From CAITNM01 sp964446295 (lineage in GTDB: Bacteria; Pseudomonadota; Alphaproteobacteria; Paracaedibacterales; CAITNM01), in NCBI GenBank assembly GCA_964446295.1, contig CAYUNR010000009.1, positions 1 to 37,013 of the forward strand: a stretch of 37,013 nt of DNA, read 5' to 3'. The position numbers were made by a program, and so were the translations under genes. How positions within the stretch are numbered: position 1 is the stretch's first letter; every line of letters starts with the position of its first letter. Below, in pieces: positions 34,082 to 37,013 of this stretch. The notes beneath the pieces are model-generated. The model did no database searches. It was not told the DNA's origin and saw only the letters and a program-made list of their open reading frames with translations.

Positions 34082-34211
34082 GTATCAGTAGATCTCCGAT
34101 CATGCCAGAGATGACAAGAATTCTATAGAATAAGTATGGATTGCCACGCTACGCTCGCAAAGACGGCGCGAACCGTCATCACGAAGGAGTGTAACGACTG
34201 CGGTGATCCAT
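34082..34211. repeat. 130-bp dispersed palindromic repeat, copy left of Fic gene
   Basis: It matches 35689-35818 at 127 of 130 positions by eye. The second half is a long imperfect hairpin: ATGGATTGCCACG...AAAGACGG, centre CGCGAA, then CCGTCATCACG...GGTGATCCAT. This style of repeat is common between genes in Rickettsiales-like genomes. The following 34212-34355 holds no gene; it contains what look like degraded repeat pieces (GCTATCAAGCCGGAGATGAT). Confidence 0.88.
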
Positions 34212-34355
34212 GCTTGGGTGATTAGTAACAATGGGAACCGTGGTCAAGCCATAGGAAAACTGGTTGAAGTTGGGCTGCTATCAAGCCGGAGATGATGGGA
34301 GATTATAAAAATGGATCTTGATGCCTAGCTATAGAATCCAATGAATCTATGCAAT

Positions 34356-34478
34356 TATCTTTTCTTAAAGAAATTAACTAAGAAAAGATAGACATCTATT
34401 TTTTCTTTAAATGGTTGACTAAGAAAGAATAACCATTTATCTTTTCCTTAAGAGTGTCATAAAGAAAAGATAATGCTT
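34356..34478. promoter_or_regulatory. Three tandem 41-bp palindromic repeats at the Fic gene start
   Basis: Units 34356-34396, 34397-34437 and 34438-34478 align with no gaps. Each has a TATCTTTTCTTA-like left arm and a TAAGAAAAGATA-like right arm. In unit 1 the arms (34356-34367, 34379-34390) pair perfectly over 12 bp. In unit 3 (34438-34450, 34460-34472) they pair at 12 of 13. Unit 2 also has a TAAATGGTT / AACCATTTA pair. The right arm of unit 3 ends at the base before the Fic ATG and contains its only purine-rich ribosome site (AAGAAAAG). Confidence 0.8.
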
Positions 34479-35645
34479 AATAGTAGAATTGGCACATACG
34501 CAAATCACAATATTGCAGGTGAGGTTTATAGGTCTTACATTCCTCATAAATTACCGCCCAAACCCGATATTGACCTAACAGTCTTGCATTCTAAATTAGA
34601 AAAAGCGAATCAGTCTTTGGGGGAACTAAATGGTATCGCCAAAACAATTCCAAACGCAGCGCTTTTCACATACATGTATGTGCGAAAAGAAGCATTGCTA
34701 TCATCTCAAATAGAAGGAACACAAAGTTCATTTTCTGACCTTATATTATTTGAAAACAGCCAAAAACTAGACATTTCAATTGATGATGTTGAGGAAGTTT
34801 CTAATTATGTAAAGGCCCTAAATTTTGGCTTGAACCAATTGCAAAAAGGTTTTCCATTGTCACTGCGTTTGCTGCGTGAAATTCATGGAATTTTGTTACA
34901 AGGGGGCAGAGGCGCTAAAAAACAACCAGGTGATTTTAGAACATCTCAAAATTGGATTGGTGGTACAAGACCAGGGAATGCTTTATTTGTACCTCCTGCT
35001 CCTGAGCATTTAATGACAGCATTGAGTGATTTTGAAAAATTCTTGCATGATAAACAGTGCAATTTGCCTATGCTTGTTAAGGCTGGTCTTGCTCATGTGC
35101 AATTTGAAACTATTCACCCTTTTTTGGATGGTAATGGGCGTTTAGGCAGATTGCTAATTGCTTTATTACTTCACGAATGGGGAATTCTCAACGAACCAAT
35201 TTTATATTTAAGCTTGTATTTAAAGCAAAACCGCCAGATGTACTACGAGCTTTTGCAAAGAATGCGAGTAGATGGTTGTTATGAGGTGTGGTTAGAGTTT
35301 TTTTTGGATGGAATCTTGCATTCAGCAACGCAGGCCATAAACACCGCGCATCAATTAAATGCTTTATTTGAAGAGGATCTTGCTAAAATTAACGCGCTAG
35401 GAAGAATTAAATATTCTTGTATCAAAGTGTGGGAATACATGAAAAAACTACCGCAAGTAACGGTGCCATTATTATCGCCAGCACTAGGGATGAGCGCGCC
35501 TACAGCCAGAAGTTGCTTAAGTATTTTAGCTGAAAAAGGAATTTTAAAAGAAATCACCGAAATGCAACGAGATAGAATATACGTGTACAAAAACTATTTG
35601 GATGTCTTAGAAAAAGGAACTGATCCGTGTGGAGCCTTCCTATGA
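34473..35645 (+). CDS. Fic/DOC family protein (AMPylase-type) with N-terminal inhibitory motif
   Basis: A 390-residue protein. It has a Fic_N-like region, the inhibitory helix S77-S-Q-I-E81-G82 (the (S/T)xxxE(G/N) motif of class II Fic proteins), the Fic core with active-site HPFLDGNGRLGR (H215), and a C-terminal winged-helix segment (about 310-370: PLLSPALGMSAPTARSCLSIL). Fic proteins transfer AMP from ATP to target hydroxyls; the inhibitory Glu keeps them off until relieved. Targets are unknown. The winged helix makes self-regulation through the repeats at its start plausible (inference). It is on the strand opposite P1-P4. Confidence 0.9.
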   Translation: MLNSRIGTYANHNIAGEVYRSYIPHKLPPKPDIDLTVLHSKLEKANQSLGELNGIAKTIPNAALFTYMYVRKEALLSSQIEGTQSSFSDLILFENSQKLDISIDDVEEVSNYVKALNFGLNQLQKGFPLSLRLLREIHGILLQGGRGAKKQPGDFRTSQNWIGGTRPGNALFVPPAPEHLMTALSDFEKFLHDKQCNLPMLVKAGLAHVQFETIHPFLDGNGRLGRLLIALLLHEWGILNEPILYLSLYLKQNRQMYYELLQRMRVDGCYEVWLEFFLDGILHSATQAINTAHQLNALFEEDLAKINALGRIKYSCIKVWEYMKKLPQVTVPLLSPALGMSAPTARSCLSILAEKGILKEITEMQRDRIYVYKNYLDVLEKGTDPCGAFL

Positions 35646-35646
35646 T

Positions 35647-35663
35647 TTGTTGTTTAACAACAA
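35647..35663. other. Perfect 8+1+8 palindrome after the Fic gene
   Basis: TTGTTGTT-T-AACAACAA just past the Fic stop. It has no T run after it, so it is a weak terminator candidate at best and could be a protein-binding site. Confidence 0.4.
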
Positions 35664-35688
35664 GAAAGCGGGTATCCATAACGATTTA

Positions 35689-35818
35689 GTATCAATGGAT
35701 CTCCGATCATGCCAGAGATGACAAGAATTCTATAGAATAAGTATGGATTGCCACGCTACGCTCGCAAAGACGGCACGAACCGTCATCACGAAGGAGTGTA
35801 ACGACTGCGGTGATCCAT
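35689..35818. repeat. 130-bp dispersed palindromic repeat, copy right of Fic gene
   Basis: Direct-orientation copy of 34082-34211, with three differences by eye (two near the start, GCG/GCA in the centre). The two copies bracket exactly the Fic gene with its 41-bp repeats. Confidence 0.88.
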
Positions 35819-35869
35819 ATTTATGTTGTGAAAATTCACCATTTGGTGGTGAAATATTATGGGAAAAAT

Positions 35870-35903
35870 AAAAATCCCCAGTCAGAACGAACTGACCGGG
35901 GAT
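35870..35903 (-). terminator. Terminator of P4
   Basis: The same hairpin as after P1 (ATCCCCAGTCAG-AACGAA-CTGACCGGGGAT), with a T run on the minus strand. Identity continues into about 15 bases on the gene side. Confidence 0.88.
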
Positions 35904-35931
35904 AGTTGTAGTAACTATTAGTGCAGAAAAA

Positions 35932-36732
35932 TTATGCGGGTGTACCAACAGTGATGTTACGTGCCCAAGTAACACCATCACCTAGTCGTAGAATAGCTCC
36001 TGATGCGAAATTTAGGAGATCACTACCGTCAACGTCACTGCCGAACAAGTCTCCTGCATCAGCAGCTGCAGGCACTGTAACGTCATCAACTACTTTAAGC
36101 ACGCCGCCACTTTGAATTGTGGTAACACCAGGAACACATTCTGCAATAGGATCCGCTAAAATTTCTAGCATCCCAAGAATGGAGTGAACGCCATCAGTTG
36201 ATGCATGCCCAGCACCACCAACTTGTAAGTTCGCATGTGTATCTACGGTTATTGGGGTGGCAACTCCGCCCATGTTGGCAGCAACAACAAGATTTTTATA
36301 CGTGCCATCTCCAGCATCAGTACCCTGTATAGTTAGAGTTGAAGCGCCAGCAGGAATAGTAGCCCATGAAAGGCTGGCAACGTCTAACAAGACTTGTCCG
36401 CTTGCAGACATAGTAAGTGCAGGAAGTGCTCGTCCATCATCGTTAACCTTTAGAATGTTGTCCGCAGTTGTCATGAAAGTAACTGCAGATGGCATGCTTG
36501 ATGCACCAGAAACGTTGAATTGACCGGCTTGTAATTCCAAAGCAGCAGATACGGCACCGGAAACGTTAGCAATACCAGCACCAGTTTTTTGAATTTTGCC
36601 AGCAGTAAGTGAACCAGTAACATCTGCACTGTTGCCTAATGTTTGAACGTCAAGAACTAGAGAAGTAGCTGAAAGTGAAGACGCTGCAACAACTGTAAGT
36701 AGACCCAATGTCAATTTTTGAATAGTTTTCAT
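35932..36732 (-). CDS. P4: secreted passenger-like repeat protein, no barrel
   Basis: A 266-residue protein with signal peptide KTIQKLTLGLLTVVAASSLSA, nearly that of P3. Its body is Ala/Gly/Val/Thr-rich, and its C-terminal part (TIQSGGVLKVVDDVTVPA, GDLFG, LRLGDGVTWARNITVG) is clearly shared with P1. There is no barrel, protease or anchor domain. AAAGGAAT lies before ATG 36732, again as in P3. A secreted beta-solenoid is likely; its partner and role are unknown. Confidence 0.7.
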   Translation of the reverse strand: MKTIQKLTLGLLTVVAASSLSATSLVLDVQTLGNSADVTGSLTAGKIQKTGAGIANVSGAVSAALELQAGQFNVSGASSMPSAVTFMTTADNILKVNDDGRALPALTMSASGQVLLDVASLSWATIPAGASTLTIQGTDAGDGTYKNLVVAANMGGVATPITVDTHANLQVGGAGHASTDGVHSILGMLEILADPIAECVPGVTTIQSGGVLKVVDDVTVPAAADAGDLFGSDVDGSDLLNFASGAILRLGDGVTWARNITVGTPA

Positions 36733-37013
36733 AATATTATTCCTTTTAAAAATAAGATTTATACAAATTAATAGTTAGTATTGACACCAACTATAGTTAA
36801 ATATAAACAGTAAATATTAATAATTAATAAATATTTTTTTAATTTAAAGTAAATATATAAATGAATTTATTACGGATTATTACTGTATTTATTTTTTCTG
36901 TATTTTTTATTATGGATTTCTATCGTTCGGTTATGCCAAACGGCTATACCTTGGCGAGAGCCATAAGAAGACTCAAGAAGATGCCCCCACAGTAGTTTCC
37001 CTACGACTTGATC
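36733..37013. other. Gene-free right edge
   Basis: The first 170 bases are the very AT-rich leader of P4. The last 85 or so (from GGTTATGCCAAACGG) are more G+C-rich and do not resemble the leader. No complete reading frame, tRNA or terminator is seen; it may be the start of another repeat or a gene beyond the edge. Confidence 0.4.

Noticed and set aside
34356..34478. CRISPR array
   Set aside because: The three units are contiguous, contain no variable spacers and there are no cas genes; they are tandem palindromes.
36930..37013. A tRNA or other structured RNA at the right edge
   Set aside because: The sequence is G+C-richer and partly self-complementary but no cloverleaf or known RNA core could be drawn, and it is cut by the edge.

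Overview
The window is AT-rich, tightly packed chromosome from an alphaproteobacterium. The gene orders rsmH-ftsL-ftsI-murE, gpmI-envC-ctp and ppiD divergent from tpiA, the low G+C, the many abutting or overlapping genes and the dispersed palindromic repeats suggest a host-associated lineage such as Holosporales or Rickettsiales-like symbionts. That placement is inference. The cell would be Gram-negative (lptA, lptB, BtuB-like receptor, TonB), make meso-DAP peptidoglycan (MurE motif) and have at least part of glycolysis (tpiA, gpmI, pyk).

Layout. 1-7666 (+): the end of rsmH, then ftsL, ftsI and murE. The division/cell-wall cluster then breaks off into a DUF4139-like secreted protein, an Hda-like DnaA-family ATPase and priA. 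7652-11153 (-): gpmI, an EnvC-like LytM factor and an S41 protease-like lipoprotein. 11255-13673 (+): a periplasmic rhodanese, a CYTH protein and an HI0933-type flavoprotein. 13761-15179 (+): a secreted protein with a C-terminal SGHY module. 15203-19049 (+): terminator, nested promoter, cobalamin riboswitch, btuB-like receptor, tonB, lptA and lptB. 19191-20612 (+): an ABC-F ATPase with its own promoter and two palindromes. 20607-25072 (-): ppiD, bcp, fumC and a GrpB-family gene. 25158-27424 (+): tpiA, fabD, cutA and a DUF167 gene. 27409-30684 (-): pyk, miaA and mutY.

From about 30.7 kb the character changes to loose accessory DNA. Four related minus-strand genes (P1 31044-31784, P2 32052-32750, P3 33007-33732, P4 35932-36732) encode short secreted Ala/Gly/Thr/Val-rich proteins that resemble autotransporter passenger repeats but have no beta-barrel. 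Each has its own terminator and leader. Sequence sharing among them is mosaic. Between P3 and P4, on the opposite strand, sits a Fic-family protein gene. It is flanked by two near-identical 130-bp palindromic repeats and preceded by three gapless 41-bp repeats, each an imperfect palindrome; the last reaches the Fic start codon.

The best leads are this P1-P4/Fic locus, an lptB that appears to start at ATA, an S41 protein whose catalytic lysine is replaced, and the SGHY-module secreted protein. Motif positions and alignments were done by eye from the sequence; no database search was run.
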